A stretch of 64,000 nucleotides of DNA from Tolypeutes matacus. Its lineage: Eukaryota > Chordata > Mammalia > Cingulata > Chlamyphoridae. Both the position numbers and the translations under genes were made by a program. The stretch lies in contig JAKSZT010054570.1 of assembly GCA_026826555.1 (NCBI GenBank), forward strand, positions 1,374,292 through 1,438,291, read 5' to 3'. Each line of letters starts with the position of its first letter. Positions within the stretch are counted from its first letter, which is position 1. Below are positions 43,930 through 55,464 of this stretch, piece after piece. The notes beneath the pieces were generated by a model. The model saw only the letters and a list, made by a program, of their open reading frames with translations. It ran no database searches and was not told the DNA's origin.

Positions 43930-44930
43930 CATATGCATGTGTCTCTAAAAATACTATTGATGATTAATTTTGCCTTTTAAATTTCTTTAAGAATAGTAAA
44001 TGACTTTAGGTAAATAGAATCATTTTGTATATATTCTTTTGTGATTGATTCTTTCACTCAATACAGTATTTGTGAGATGCATGCCTGTTGCGTATAGTAT
44101 TCTATTGCATGAATATAATACAGTTGATATACCCAATCTATTACCAGTAGACATTTGGGCTCTTTCCAGAATTTGCTTTTATGAATAATACTGCTATGAA
44201 TTATTCACATGTCTCCGGGTGAACAAGAGCTTACTTTTCTCTAAGTTATAAATGTAAATATACACACACATATTGAATTGTTGGGTCATAGAATAAGGAC
44301 ATGTTCAACGTTACTGAGTAATAAACTGTTTTTCCACAATGCTTATGTGAATTTACACTTCTAACTGCAGAGTGGAAGACTTTCTACTGATTTCCATCCT
44401 TGCCAACTTTTGATCCTGTCACATTTTAATTTTTTTGCGAAACTGGCAGTTGTGTAATGATATATCACTCTGGTTTTATACATTTTTGATTACTAATGAG
44501 GCTAGACCCTTTCCATGTATTTATTAGATGTTTGGATTTCCTCTTTGTGAAGTGCTCATCTCTTGTCTATTTTATTATTGGATTGTTTTTATTTTTATAA
44601 TGTATGAGAGTTCTTTATATATTCTGAATATTAATCCTTGGACCTGTTGCAGTATATCCCCCCAGGTTGTGGCTTGTCTTTTTACTCTTTTGTGAAATCT
44701 TTTGATGAATGAAAGTTTTTCATTTAAATTTGTTTGAATTTTGTTTTTTATTTAAGAAATTCTTCTTTACATCAATGTTAGTGTAGCTTTGAGTCCCAAA
44801 TTCACATGAGAGTTGGCTTGTTAAAGATAATTTTCTTCTATCTTCTTTTGCAAGGTGGATTTTCTCCAATTATTTATCTACTCATTGATGCTTAGGGTTT
44901 TACTTTTATTAAAAATATTTCCAATCTACT
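43930..44930 (-). mobile_element. Old L1M 3' region
   Basis: An extended antisense L1 3' end: TTCTTTCACTCAATACAGTA, TGGGCTCTTTCCAGAATTTG, ATTGAATTGTTGGGTCATAG, AGTTCTTTATATATTCTGAA, TAATCCTTGGACCTGTTGCA, GGTTGTGGCTTGTCTTTTTA. No coding frame survives. Confidence 0.8.
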
Positions 44931-44934
44931 CTCT

Positions 44935-45480
44935 ATGTTGTGTGAATCCTTGGTTTCATTGTCTTACCAGTGTGCTTCCATTTAAACTGAAGTTCTAGCA
45001 CTGAAAGACTTGGAAAATACTCTCAAGAAAGCCACTGGCTTCAGCTTAGCTTAATTCTCTGGATTTACACTTTAGCTTTGTTTTCTATTCTTAGAATTTT
45101 CCTTAATCTCTTACTATCTCAGTTATGTCTTTAACAAGAATTTTTAATATTTTATCCAGAATTTAACATTGTTTTCCACCAGAAGGGTTTTTCAGGATGT
45201 TTTGTATGTCTTAATGGCCAGAAACAGAAAGCCAAATAATACATTTTCAGACTAGAAAAAAAACACAACAACAACAACTTGCTAATCATTAGGTGGATGG
45301 GTCTGATAGATAAGGAAATAAAAGATATAGCAGTTTAACATAGAGCTTAATTCTTGAACACAATAGGGAAACAAATACTAAGCATTTCATTCCAAGTTCT
45401 CTCTGAATAGGCGGAGAGCTCTACAGAGCTCTCCCAAATCTGAACAAAACTCTTCTAAAATAATTTATCTGTCAGAGGAT
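44935..45480. other. Mostly unassigned, possibly L1M continuation
   Basis: T-rich text around 45110-45220 (AGAAGGGTTTTTCAGGATGT) resembles a degraded old L1. Not certain. Confidence 0.35.
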
Positions 45481-45489
45481 CACTGGTGT

Positions 45490-45995
45490 TATTTAAAAAG
45501 TAGCACAGTCTCTGGCATGTAGTAGTCAGTCAACAAAGTTTTTTTAAAATAAAAATTTTAAATGTGATTATGACCCTGTCATTCCTTTACTTAAAATACA
45601 TTGATGTATTTCCATTGTTTCTAAATTCCTTGGCTTGTTAAATAAAGTCTTCCATTTTCTGTACCTCTGCATGTGCTCTTTTCACCACCTGGGCCTCTAT
45701 ATCTCTTCTTTTGTCCATCCAGTGAGCAACTACTCATCCTTTGAGAATCAACATAAACTGCACCACTCTGTAACAGTTTTCTTGATCGTCCCTAATTCTT
45801 ACTCATGCACAGATGTCTCTTCCTCCTCCTTGTTCCACTGAATCATATACATACCAATTTATATCACATCACACCAGACTGCAGTTACTTATTATGTTAG
45901 TGACTGGACAGTAAGTATATGGCAGTTCCTTATCCTAAGACACTCAATTATTGTATCTGATACATGGAAGATGCCCAAAATATTAATTAAATGAC
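45490..45995 (+). mobile_element. L2 LINE fragments
   Basis: An L2 terminus (GCACAGTCTCTGGCATGTAG, TCAACAAAG) at 45495-45545 is followed by a second sense L2 stretch (ACTACTCATCCTTTGAGAAT, CACCACTCTGTAACAGTTTT, TTCTTGATCGTCCC) ending near 45995. Confidence 0.65.
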
Positions 45996-45999
45996 CAAA

Positions 46000-46855
46000 T
46001 GAAGTATTAACAATTTCCCCCATCAAGTTGGGAAGATTAACATTTTAAAAATAATACTAGGAAAAAAAAAAAACAATAAAAATAATACTAGGAATTTCAG
46101 TGCAATATAAATATCTGGATAGCCTCTACATCTCAGCCTCTTCTAAATATATACTATATACGATGAAACTATATAAAAATATGAAAAAATTCATATTTCT
46201 AAAAGCTCTTACAGACAAACTAATGACAGAATGTGATTGTAATCTCTACCAGCAATAAAATAGCTATAACTGGACAAAATTTAAATTTATCCATGCCTCA
46301 TGGCATTACTAGATTTTGTTTTAGGTCACATGGAAATAAAAAGCAAAAGGACACACAACCCTTCTGTTCCCACACTGAAGGGACCAAGAGATTGCATCAG
46401 AAAAATGACATGCCAGTCTTTAACCATTTGGGCACTGATTCAGATATGATAGGAGTTCTACAAACCTCTTCTGTTTCAATATTTCTATACCTACCAGAGA
46501 CAGAAAGTCCCAGAAAACAACTGAATAGGAACTGGAGGAAAAGTATGAACTCATCATAGAGGTTGGCTCAGAGTAGGACATTCTGTTCTGAAAAGTACGG
46601 TCCCCATTAGTAAAATAAGTGTGGCTTATATGCACATATGTGTTTGTATGGTGGGCAGGACCAACCAGAACTTCCTCCCCATGCATGCAAGTCATGTCCT
46701 TTTTTTGTCAGAATACTGGAGTGCCAGACAGTGGGATTGGAGAGTTGCCTATTTGTTGAAGATTTTAGTTAAGAACTCATCCATTCACCCTCCAGGTATA
46801 GCCAAAAAGGAAATGAAACTATCAGACAAGTAATGGCTCCACATGTAACATACGC
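46000..46855. other. Unassigned region with a small A-rich duplication
   Basis: AAAATAATACTAGGAA occurs at about 46047 and again at about 46079 around an A-run. Overlapping frames (46233-46559 plus; 46420-46695 minus) show nothing recognisable. Confidence 0.45.
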
Positions 46856-46859
46856 ATTC

Positions 46860-47858
46860 CATTTATTGATAAACAAAGACTTTGTATAGAGTTTTAAGAG
46901 TATTGGTAAAAATAGTGAAACCAGCATGAAGCATTTTTTTAAAGGAAGAATATTGCAATAAAGTGTTTGGCATTCTCAGTAAGATTAAAGAAGACATGAT
47001 CTCTGTAAGTCAGGAGCAAAAATTCATAAAGAAAGAACAGTCTACAGAGAAAAAAAGATAAATTGATAAGTTAAAAAGAGAGATATATTCAAGCCTGTTA
47101 ATCTAGGATATCCAATTGTAGTTATTTATCCTGAGGAAACAAACAAGGATGCATGCAAACATTTAAGTAAAATAGTTATCACATTTTACATTGTATGCAT
47201 CGATAAAAAGTTGAGACCAACAGGAGATGTTAAATATTCAACATATGAGATTGGTAAAGTTATTTTATCTCTTTGTATCTTTATGTAGAGTTGATTTATC
47301 TCTATAATGGGATACTGTACAGTCTTTATTAGTCAGGGTTCTCCAAGGAAATAGAATCAATAGGAGATATGTATATATCTTACATAAATATTACAAGATT
47401 TTTTTTATAGGAATTGGCTCGTGTGACTGTAGAGATGAACAAATCCAAATTCCCTAGGGCAGGCTGCAAGCTGGGAACTGTGATGGAGGTTTTTGATGAA
47501 TTCTCCAGGAGAAGTTGGCTGGCTGAAGCAGAGATAGAAACTCTTCCTTTTGACTGCTGAAATAATCCGTTCTCCCTTTAAGACCTTCAGCTGATTGGAT
47601 GAGACTTCTCTCATTGTTGAAGGCAATCTCCTTAGTTGATTGTAGATGTAATTAACCATAGATGCGATAAAATTACTGATGATTTAAATCCAGGAAATAT
47701 CCTCACAGTAACAATCAGGCTGGTGCTTGTCTGACCAAACAACTGTACATCATAACCTAACCAAGTTGATACATGAACTTAACCATCACAGAGCCATTAG
47801 ATACTATGTTGCCAATGAACAATGTTCAACATATATTACTGAATGAAAAAATTACAAA
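46860..47858 (+). mobile_element. Old L1ME 3' region split by an LTR
   Basis: TAATGGGATACTGTACAGTC before the LTR and AGCCATTAGATACTATGTTG after it rejoin into the L1 3' pattern (ACTATGCAGCCATTA...). Further text (ATATTACTGAATGAAAAAAT) continues to the TA repeat. Confidence 0.65.
47327..47790 (-). mobile_element. Solo ERVL-type LTR inserted in L1ME
   Basis: Starts TATTAGTCAGGGTTCTCCAA and ends GAACTTAACCATCACA. It is the most complete minus-strand copy of this family in the window and serves as the reference for the others. Confidence 0.85.
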
Positions 47859-47859
47859 G

Positions 47860-47902
<43 letters not shown>

Positions 47903-47939
47903 CATACATATATATATATACATATATATATATATAAAA
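47859..47939. repeat. TA microsatellite
   Basis: About 80 bp of TATA repeats with interspersed CATACATA words, between an L1ME end and a DAS SINE. The tyrosine/isoleucine-rich frame through it is an artefact. Confidence 0.95.
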
Positions 47940-47986
47940 TATGGGCCCATTTTTCTAAGGAGTATACACATAGATTAAAAAAAAAA

Positions 47987-48285
47987 CTGGGAGTGGATGT
48001 GGCTCAAGCAGTTGAGTGCCCACCTCCCACATGGGAGGTCCTGGGTTCAGTTCCAGGTGCCTCCTAAAGGAAAAACAGACAACAAACAGACTACAAGCAA
48101 AAAAAAAAAAAAAAAAAAAAAAAAACCCAAAAAAACAACAAGCAATGAGCAAAAATAACCAATGATCAGACAATGAGTGCAAACAAGTGCAAACACCGAG
48201 CAAAAACAACAAGCAAAAACACTGAGCAAACAGACAAGGGAGCCATCTTGCGGGGAGTGGGGAATAAGTCCTTTAAAAAAAAAAC
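47987..48285 (+). mobile_element. DAS-type SINE
   Basis: GGGAGTGGATGTGGCTCAAG (A-box region) and GGTCCTGGGTTCAGTTCC (B-box region) are about 50 bp apart. An A/C-rich body with CAAACAGAC words follows, then a GGGAGCCATCTTGCGGGG end and an A10 tail. A run of 27 A (48099-48125) sits inside the body. Confidence 0.88.
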
Positions 48286-48384
48286 ACTGAAATGGTACAA
48301 ACCAAAAATGTTTGAAGTTCTTTTACGAATCTCAAAAAGTAAAAGATTATGTTTTTGAACTAATCCATTCCTGTGGGTGTGGGG
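48286..48384. other. Spacer between two inverted DAS SINEs
   Basis: About 100 bp of AT-rich sequence with no recognised feature. Confidence 0.5.
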
Positions 48385-48600
48385 CCCCCTTTTTTTTTTC
48401 TTTCTTCAATAATTTTATTTTTTTTAATTTTTATTCCCCCCCCACCTCCGAGATGGCTCCCTCATCTGTCTGCTTGTTGTCTGCTTGTCCATTTATTGTC
48501 TGCTTGTCTTCCTCAGGAGGCACCAGGAACTGAACCTGGGACCTCTACATGTGGGAGGCGGGCGTCCAATTGCTTGAGCCAATCCGCCACCTCCATAATG
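48385..48600 (-). mobile_element. DAS-type SINE, inverted relative to its neighbour
   Basis: The plus strand reads CGAGATGGCTCCCTCATCTG, then GCACCAGGAACTGAACCTGG (reversed B box) and TTGCTTGAGCCAATCCGCCA (reversed A box). A C8/T-rich end and T runs at the left form the reversed A-tail. Confidence 0.87.
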
Positions 48601-48604
48601 TGGT

Positions 48605-48945
48605 TAATCATAAAGACAGAGATCAGGATCTCAGGCCCCAAGACGTGCTGGGGGCCTCCCAATGGGCAGAAGTCTAAGATCCACTCACCAAAAAAAGGCA
48701 AGGTGAAAACTTCCTCTCGGATGAATCTAGGGTGCCTCAGGTTTCACACGTGCATCTTTCAAAGGCCCCTCAGCTCCAGAGTCTGCAGCATCTCTGACAG
48801 GTGGATAGTTCCTCTCCCTCCCAGTGGGTGTAGGGAATGGGTCTAGCTAGCAGAGAGCAACAAAACAGCCAGGGCAGCCAGGAAGGCTCTGGGGCGTCCC
48901 TGAGCCCCACCTGAGGCCACCCAGGAGGGCTGGCATGGGATGGTG
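48605..48945. other. Unassigned GC-richer sequence
   Basis: No recognised repeat; it could be further LTR or SINE-associated sequence. An open frame crosses 48373-48846 by chance. Confidence 0.4.
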
Positions 48946-48949
48946 TGGG

Positions 48950-49607
48950 GCCCTTTTGATTGGACTACATCAGTAAGATATGACACAAGTTGGCTCCACC
49001 CTCTTGCTGGGCCTTATATAAATGGAGACACAGAGGAAGAGACACACAGGGAAAGGAAGCTGCCATATTGATCCTACAATGTGAGAAAGAGGAGTGGAGG
49101 AAAACAGAGAAGCCTCAAGAGGCTGAGAGAGGTCCTGGATTCTGGAATCAGCAGAGCACAGAGGCACAGAGAGAGGCCCCTGAGGGGTGGGGTCCACAGA
49201 GCAGCTCACAGCTGAGGAGACAAGCTGAGCCATATGCCTGATAGCCATAACTTGGGAAGAAAACAGAGCAGACAGGACTGAGAGAGGAGGCCCTGAAAGA
49301 GACAAGCCCTGTTCTTGATTGCCCACAGCTCAGGTCTTCCCAGAGATGGAGATGGTGAGCCCAGAGGGGAAGGCAGGGACTGGGCAGAGATTGGCCACCA
49401 TCTTGTTTTACCACATGGCAGGGCCTCCAGGATCACCAATAAGCTGACTTTGGTGAGAAAACATCTCTGCTGATGCCTTGATTTGGACATTTCATGGCCT
49501 CAGAATGATAGGATTTTACCCTAAATAAAATTCCCATTATAAAAAGCCAACCCATTTCTGGTACCTCACATCAGCAGTCCTTTGGCAAACTCAGGCAAAT
49601 GTTAACA
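48950..49607 (+). mobile_element. MaLR-like LTR (lineage type), 5' end truncated
   Basis: It has CTTTTGATTGGACTACATCA near the start, a TATA-like CCTTATATAAATGGAG (about 49011), and near the end CCCTAAATAAAATTCCCATT (AATAAA about 49523), AAGCCAACCCATTTCTGGTA and CATCAGCAGTCCTTTGGCAA. This sense copy explains the antisense copies at 24.6, 26.7 and 60.3 kb. The first bases of the LTR are not recognisable. Confidence 0.78.
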
Positions 49608-49611
49608 GTTA

Positions 49612-49715
49612 TAACTATTTGCTTAATTACTTCTCCCAAGCATTTATAATGTATATGTATAATGTAAATAAGAAATGAATCATTTAAAACCTAAAAACTC
49701 TAAAATGTTAGGAGT
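49612..49715. other. Short unassigned AT-rich stretch
   Basis: No feature recognised. Confidence 0.4.
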
Positions 49716-49719
49716 ATTG

Positions 49720-50030
49720 AAGATGCCTGCAGTATAATGCATGGGACTCGTGTGTGACTTCATAGAGGGGGTGACACTTAATGTGGCTCCTGAGGGACAC
49801 GTAGAATTGTGGTATGTTTAGAGGGCAAGAGCATTTATAATGGCAAAGTGACATGAAAGACTAAAGTCTGTTCAGTAACAGTGAGAAATTTAGCATGTTT
49901 GGGAGATGAGGCTGGAAACTTGGGTTAGCATCCAATTGCAAAGGGCCTTCTATGTGATATTAGGAAAGCTGAACTCTTTGTTTGGAATAATGTAGAGCCA
50001 TTGAAGATATTACTTGGAGTGGGTAATATG
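49720..50030 (-). mobile_element. Degenerate L2 remnant
   Basis: Antisense L2-like phrases (AAATTTAGCATGTTTGGGAG, GATGAGGCTGGAAACTTGGG, CAAAGGGCCTTCTATGTGAT, TAATGTAGAGCCATTGAAGA) occur in the right order. Confidence 0.6.
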
Positions 50031-50299
50031 GCTGGAGTTTACAGATGAAATTAGCAAGTGCATTTTTCTTATCTCTCATGTCTTCAGCTCTGCCTCTCAA
50101 TTCCCTGGTCACTGCTCCCCAGTAAAAGTTCCGGAGCCTCTTGGGTTTTCCTCCTTCCCTCTACTTTTAGGAAGGACTTGCTCTCAGACCAGTCATTACA
50201 CCTTGGTATTTACGTGTGTTTCTTCTGAGATATTTGCAATAGGAATCTTCTTCACTGCCTATCTCTCTTGGAAATTTTTTATTTTACTCATATGTTTAT

Positions 50300-51080
50300 A
50301 CACATAAATATCTTTGCATAAATTCACTCTTGTGACCATATTAAATAAACTGTTGGGCAATTTTTAATAACTAATTTGATTCCTTTCATATTTTTATCAT
50401 GCTTATGTAAACATATAGTGTTGCACACATACACACACATACACACACACAAACAGATGTAGGGTCTTTGCCATCATTTGTTTTACGGAAAATGGGATCA
50501 TGCTATGACACGCGTCACTGAATCTACCTCTCTCATCAATAACTGGAAATATCTTCAGATTAATTGCTGTAATTATAAGTCATTCTTTTTAACAGCTGCA
50601 CTACATCTCATGGTTTCCATGTAGGATTTTCCTACTGATAAACATTAATCTTGCAGCATTTTTTTAAATCACCGCAAGGCAATAAGCATTCTTGTATGTA
50701 TATTCGTATGCTATTTGTTTCTATGGGATAATTTCTTTTGCTGGGTCAAAGGATCTGCGTAGTTATAATTGTAATAGGAAGTGGCCAGATTGCTTCCCAA
50801 AAAGGTTGTAACACTGCATTCCAGTAGCAGTGGGAAAGAATCCTTTTGCCCAGATTTTTACCAGTAATAGATATTAGAACTCTTTTGGAATTATTGTTGC
50901 TAGCCTGACGGCACAAAAGTCTATCTCTTTATCCTTTTAATTTGCATTTCTCTGACCACTAGTGAATCTCAGGATCTTTTCATGTAATGCTTTTGGCTTT
51001 TTGGGTGTGCACTTCTGTGAATTATTATTTATATTCTCTTTTCTAAATTTTTGTCCCTTCATAATCTTTTTGTCATTTTT
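50300..51080 (-). mobile_element. Old L1M 3' region
   Basis: Antisense text: CATTCTTTTTAACAGCTGCA, TTTGCTGGGTCAAAGGATCT, CCCAAAAAGGTTGTAACACT, AATTTGCATTTCTCTGACCA and TTTTCATGTAATGCTTTTGG. An ACAC/CATA low-complexity patch lies at 50424-50452. Confidence 0.78.
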
Positions 51081-51084
51081 CATT

Positions 51085-52080
51085 CTTGTCAATTTACCTT
51101 CTAGATGGGCTCCATTGACACAGAGTTCTTGAATATTGGGAGAGTTCACATTTTAAAACAATTATTAGTACAAGTCTCTCCCCTGAGTGGTTTAGTTTGC
51201 CATACTCAAACCAGATAAATTCCAGGCGAGAGGATCCAGGCGATTCACTCACATCCCTCACCTGGAGCAAAATGTGGGAGCACAGCGCAAATCCCCTTAA
51301 AGCATCTAAATGACTTAAGTGTCTTATCAAGAAATACAGGTCTGTAGCTGTGGGATAAGGTCTCTAGCTGTGTCAAATGCCACCTTTGAAAACATGGGTA
51401 AGCCTGCAAATCAACCATTCCCTCGGCACAGCAGGATTTCAGGATGACAGATGTGGCTCTGGGCGGTCTCGAAGGCCACTCTGATAGGGTAGTGCCTATC
51501 TCCCTCGCTTATTAGTCAGTGTCTGCACTCACCATTCTAATCTATTCCAGCCAGCTGCATGCAGCAGATTATTACCTAGTCAATACGGAACACAGCCAAC
51601 TGCTGAGGAGGTATTGGCCATTATGTTGTCATGCCACGCAGTCACTGAGACCAACCCTTTCCCCTGAAGCCTTTTTAATAAATTACAATGATGTGGGTTG
51701 CTTGAAATCCTTGTCACTGCAGTGAAATAAATCAAGAGAAGCCAGCCTTGTCTTTATGGATATCATTATTTGGTTTTTCTTAGGAGGGATTGCAAGGGAA
51801 CTGATGCCCACTGAGAATTCTCTGCTCCCAGCTACCACCCAAAATTCTCCAACTGCTCACCACATCTTCATCCAGCATTATCTGAGAGCACAGGTTACTC
51901 TGATTCTAACCTGTTTTTTGTTTTTTGTTTTTTTCAGAATAATTTTAAAAAGGATCCTCTCTGCTTTCTTTTCCAAAGCAGTAACTTTTCTGATAACAAC
52001 AACAACAAAAAAAAACTATTAATGAGAAAAAAAAAATTGAGATAATAAAAAAATAATGAAAATTAAAAAAAAAAAAAAAG
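51085..52080. other. Unassigned, repeat-free stretch ending in A-rich sequence
   Basis: 51500-51740 has high-complexity, repeat-free sequence (CAGCCAGCTGCATGCAGCAG, TTGTCATGCCACGCAGTCAC) that might be a constrained non-coding element. 52010-52078 is A-rich. No exon recognised. Confidence 0.4.
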
Positions 52081-52084
52081 TTTA

Positions 52085-52215
52085 TATATCCACAGATGTT
52101 AAAGTGGAAAAGACCATCCTTCCACATTTGGCAGATCCCCAAATTAAATCAAGAAAGATTAAATGACTTGCCCAATTATAGTTAGTCAATGTCAGGATCA
52201 AGACTATAACATGCA
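52085..52215 (-). mobile_element. MIR SINE fragment
   Basis: AAGAAAGATTAAATGACTTG, CCCAATTATAGTTAGTCAAT and GTCAGGATCAAGACTATAAC match the antisense MIR core. Confidence 0.75.
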
Positions 52216-52219
52216 TATC

Positions 52220-53615
52220 CTGACTATAAAATGAGTATTAGAATGTTCATAGATGAGGTTCACTGTGTGAAACCTCTAAAATTGTATAAAGATCTCATGT
52301 GTATCTGCTTTTGAGGGGAGAGAGTCCATGGTTTTTATCTGATTCCCAAATGGGTCCCAGGTTGAAAGTGAGTTAAGAATCACCATTCAAGAAGCTCACA
52401 TCCTCATTTCAGGTGCCAGGAAGGAACTCTAATATGGGTCAAGGACAAAAAAGAAATCTTAACTGGACACAGTAGGACTCTGGGACCAGAAGGTATAATG
52501 CTTTTGGTGAACAAGCAAAAGATAATTCTCTTTCAACTTTTGATTTTATTCTTTACCTGCTCTTTTCTCTCATGAGGCAGATGCAGTGAAATGGAATGTT
52601 GAGTGTCCTTGTATAGGATTTTCCTTCATTCTTTGACAGCCAAAGGACCCAAAAGTAAGGTCCAAGGGATGCAAGCATGGAGGCATGGCCTAGGGTGCTC
52701 ACTCAAGACCCTTCCACTCTTCTCAACTGTCACCCTCCTTCGGAAAGGAAGAGCCAGAAGGCCAGCTAAAGCAGGTAGGACCAAGGGAAGAGAAGACAGG
52801 GCTGGCTGGACCTTTCCCAGACCTTATCCTGAAGGAGTCCCAGGAGCTGAGACTTCCATGCTGTCCAGCCTGATTCACCAGAGCAAGAGACCAGAGCAGC
52901 TGTTCGGGTGGGAGCCTAACTAGCAATGAAGCAAGCATACTTTCCAAGAGGGGCCCCTCTGTGCATCCCTCAGAGGTCCAGCATGGGAACAAATGGCTCA
53001 ATAGGGATTCAGAACTCAGGGACTGCTCAGATTTGATATGACTAACAATTTACTATTGTTTATCCATGGCATCTAATTGCACTCAGACATCCAACAGGTG
53101 TCATTAATGAGTTGTGTGGGGGAAAGGCAAACTCATTTTAACAGCAACACCAGGAGAACCAGATTTGCCAAGTAAGTCTGATAAACAGAGACATATGTTT
53201 ACACCTTTACATATATACATGCATATGCATGTATGCTCACAAACCTGCATTTGTGTATTTTAGGGTAAAATGCTTTCCTACGGTAAACAGAAGTGAGTTA
53301 AATGACCACTCCTTAGATGATCCAAATGACTGGTGTTCGTCATTTATAGACATGCTCAAGAAATAGACCACTCTGATTTCTCACCTTTTAGTCTATCTGG
53401 TTTAATGTTCAAATGTCTAGTATGTGTAAGAACAACGTGGTATCCCCTTCCAGTAACCAGCATTATTATCTATTACTACTAAATTTGTGTTTTTCTTTTC
53501 AAGGATAATAATATTCCAATCAAGGGTGAAGTTTCATATGTTTTATGCACAGCATTGCTCCAACACCAGCCAGCTTGAAAGCTACTGCTTCAGTATTATC
53601 TACCTTAAAAGATCA
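52220..53615. other. Unassigned region
   Basis: Opposed frames at 52603-52923 (plus) and 52723-53001 (minus) show no domain or splice pattern. No repeat recognised over about 1.4 kb. Confidence 0.4.
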
Positions 53616-53619
53616 TTGA

Positions 53620-54060
53620 GTCATTAACCCAGTATTTTCAAGGGCTCACTTCACGAGCAGACCTGTTCTAACAGCTGGAGACACAGACAACTAAAACCCC
53701 TGTCTCTACAGAGCTTATGTTTTAATGGAAGGAGATAAACACACAACTCAAAACAGTTATGTGAGATGGGGATAACTGCTGGGAAAAAAAAAAAAAAAAA
53801 AAAAAAAAACAGGACAAAGGAAACCAGAAGTAAGGGAGGGATGGGATGATATCTACGATAGTGAAATAGGGAAGGCTTCACTGAAAAGGTGGCATTCAAG
53901 CAAAGAGCCGAAGGAAGTGAGAGTGAACCATGTAAGTACCCAGGGAAGAACTGCAAACACAGATGCCCTGAGGCAGGAATGTGCTTGGAGACCAGTGTGG
54001 CTGAAACGGAATGACCATGTCAGAGAAGTTAGTGGGCAGAAACCTGACATCCAGGCACAG
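53620..54060 (-). mobile_element. L2 LINE remnant with A26 run
   Basis: Antisense L2 order: CAGAGCTTATGTTTTAATGG, GGAAGGCTTCACTGAAAAGG, TGGCATTCAAGCAAAGAGCC, CAGATGCCCTGAGGCAGGAA and ACCAGTGTGGCTGAAACGGA. An A26 homopolymer (53784-53809) interrupts it without an obvious SINE body. Confidence 0.8.
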
Positions 54061-54064
54061 CAAC

Positions 54065-54475
54065 CGACTCTAATGTTTTCTTTAATATACTTTATTCTGA
54101 GTTTCTGAACAAATAATTGACTTTTTAAAAAAGAATTTGTACAAGACAAAAGCAGATTCTGGAAAGAAAATAGTTCTATGGTAGTTTTCTCAAAAAAAAA
54201 ACTTCATATGTTTCTACTCATCCTTGTATCAGTCCTCTTCTAGATGTCCACAGTCTTGTGACATGGCTGAAGATATCAACCTTCAAACTCTAAACTCAAG
54301 AGACCCAGGACTGGCATCTCTGCAGATTCCCTCCTTTATGTACACCCCCCCCCTCCAGACTCATGAGGCATGTGCTGGAAGAGAGAGGCCCTGGGACCCA
54401 GGCGGCCACTGACTCCATGCATAGCACAGATCAGATTCCTGGCTCTACCACCCTGAGAAGGGCCTGCTGCTGCCT
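54065..54475. other. Unassigned region
   Basis: No recognised repeat or gene. Confidence 0.4.
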
Positions 54476-54479
54476 GCCA

Positions 54480-55460
54480 TTGCGTCTCCTACTGTCACTG
54501 CCCACACCTAGTGACCACAAGGAACGAGAATATCTGGCCCCAATCACAACTTTTGGGCTTCATTTCCAAGCTATGCTATATTCATTCCAGTAAGTCCCAT
54601 TGTCCACTTTCCTCCAGGTCCACTTTGCCTCCCTTACAGCCTTGTAAACCTCGGTCACTGGTCAAATCCATGCCTATTGGATCATCTACCATCTCCTGAA
54701 CTGTTGTCCCTGCCTTGCTATCTTGGTTTAGACCTTCAGTGCTCACCAGATCATGTCAATTCGGTTCCCTAATCACGCTTTGGATCCACCCACTTCTCTC
54801 CATCACCACTGCCACCTGTCTTGTCTGTCCGAGTCTCTGCCATCCCTGGCTAAATTGTTCATCAAGCTGTCCAGCTGTTCAATCCATTAACCAGATGGTA
54901 GCAAGATGATCTTTCTAAAAGACAAGTCTGATCACATCCCTCAAATGGGTCACTTAAGAATCTTTATGTGACTAAGAACCCTGTGTGACCCACCTCTGAG
55001 CGTCTTCTCGAGCTTGATCTGACTCACCCCTCTCCCTTGTTTCCTAAGCTCCAGTCCTTCTGCCTTTTTGTTGTTGTTGTTAGCTCTCAAACATGCCAAG
55101 TCACTGACCCCTTCAGAGATGACTCGAGTCACGTCCTCTGTCTAGAGCACACTTCTTTCTGCCCTTCTCCCTTGATAACCTCTACTCACCCAAGTGGTCA
55201 TAGCCCAACTGCCTCTTCTTAGGAACACTCTCACTAGTATTTGACGAAGTTAGATACCCCTTTTGGGTGGTTTCTTAGCACCCTGGATCTTTATTTTACA
55301 GCACTTAGCCAATTGGTAATTCAATGTTTATTTAATGTCTTGAGTATAAACTCCATGAGTCAAGAACTCATTCTTTCCTTCCTCCATAGGTTTCCAACAC
55401 CTAGCACAGTGTCTGGCATACAGTAGGCGGTCAAAAAATATTTGTAAAGTAAATGAAGTG
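54480..55460 (+). mobile_element. Long L2 LINE 3' region
   Basis: Nearly 1 kb in sense order: CTGCCATCCCTGGCTAAATT, AAGTCTGATCACATCCCTCA, AGCTCCAGTCCTTCTGCC, CACTTAGCCAATTGGTAATT, AACTCCATGAGTCAAGAACT, and the terminus CACCTAGCACAGTGTCTGGC with AGTAGGCGGTCAAAAAATAT. It includes a GTT microsatellite near 55070. The protein frame is destroyed. Confidence 0.85.
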
Positions 55461-55464
55461 GCTG

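Noticed and set aside
47987..48060. tRNA gene
   Set aside because: A- and B-box-like sequences are present, but it is the head of a SINE with an A-rich body; no cloverleaf with acceptor pairing is credible.
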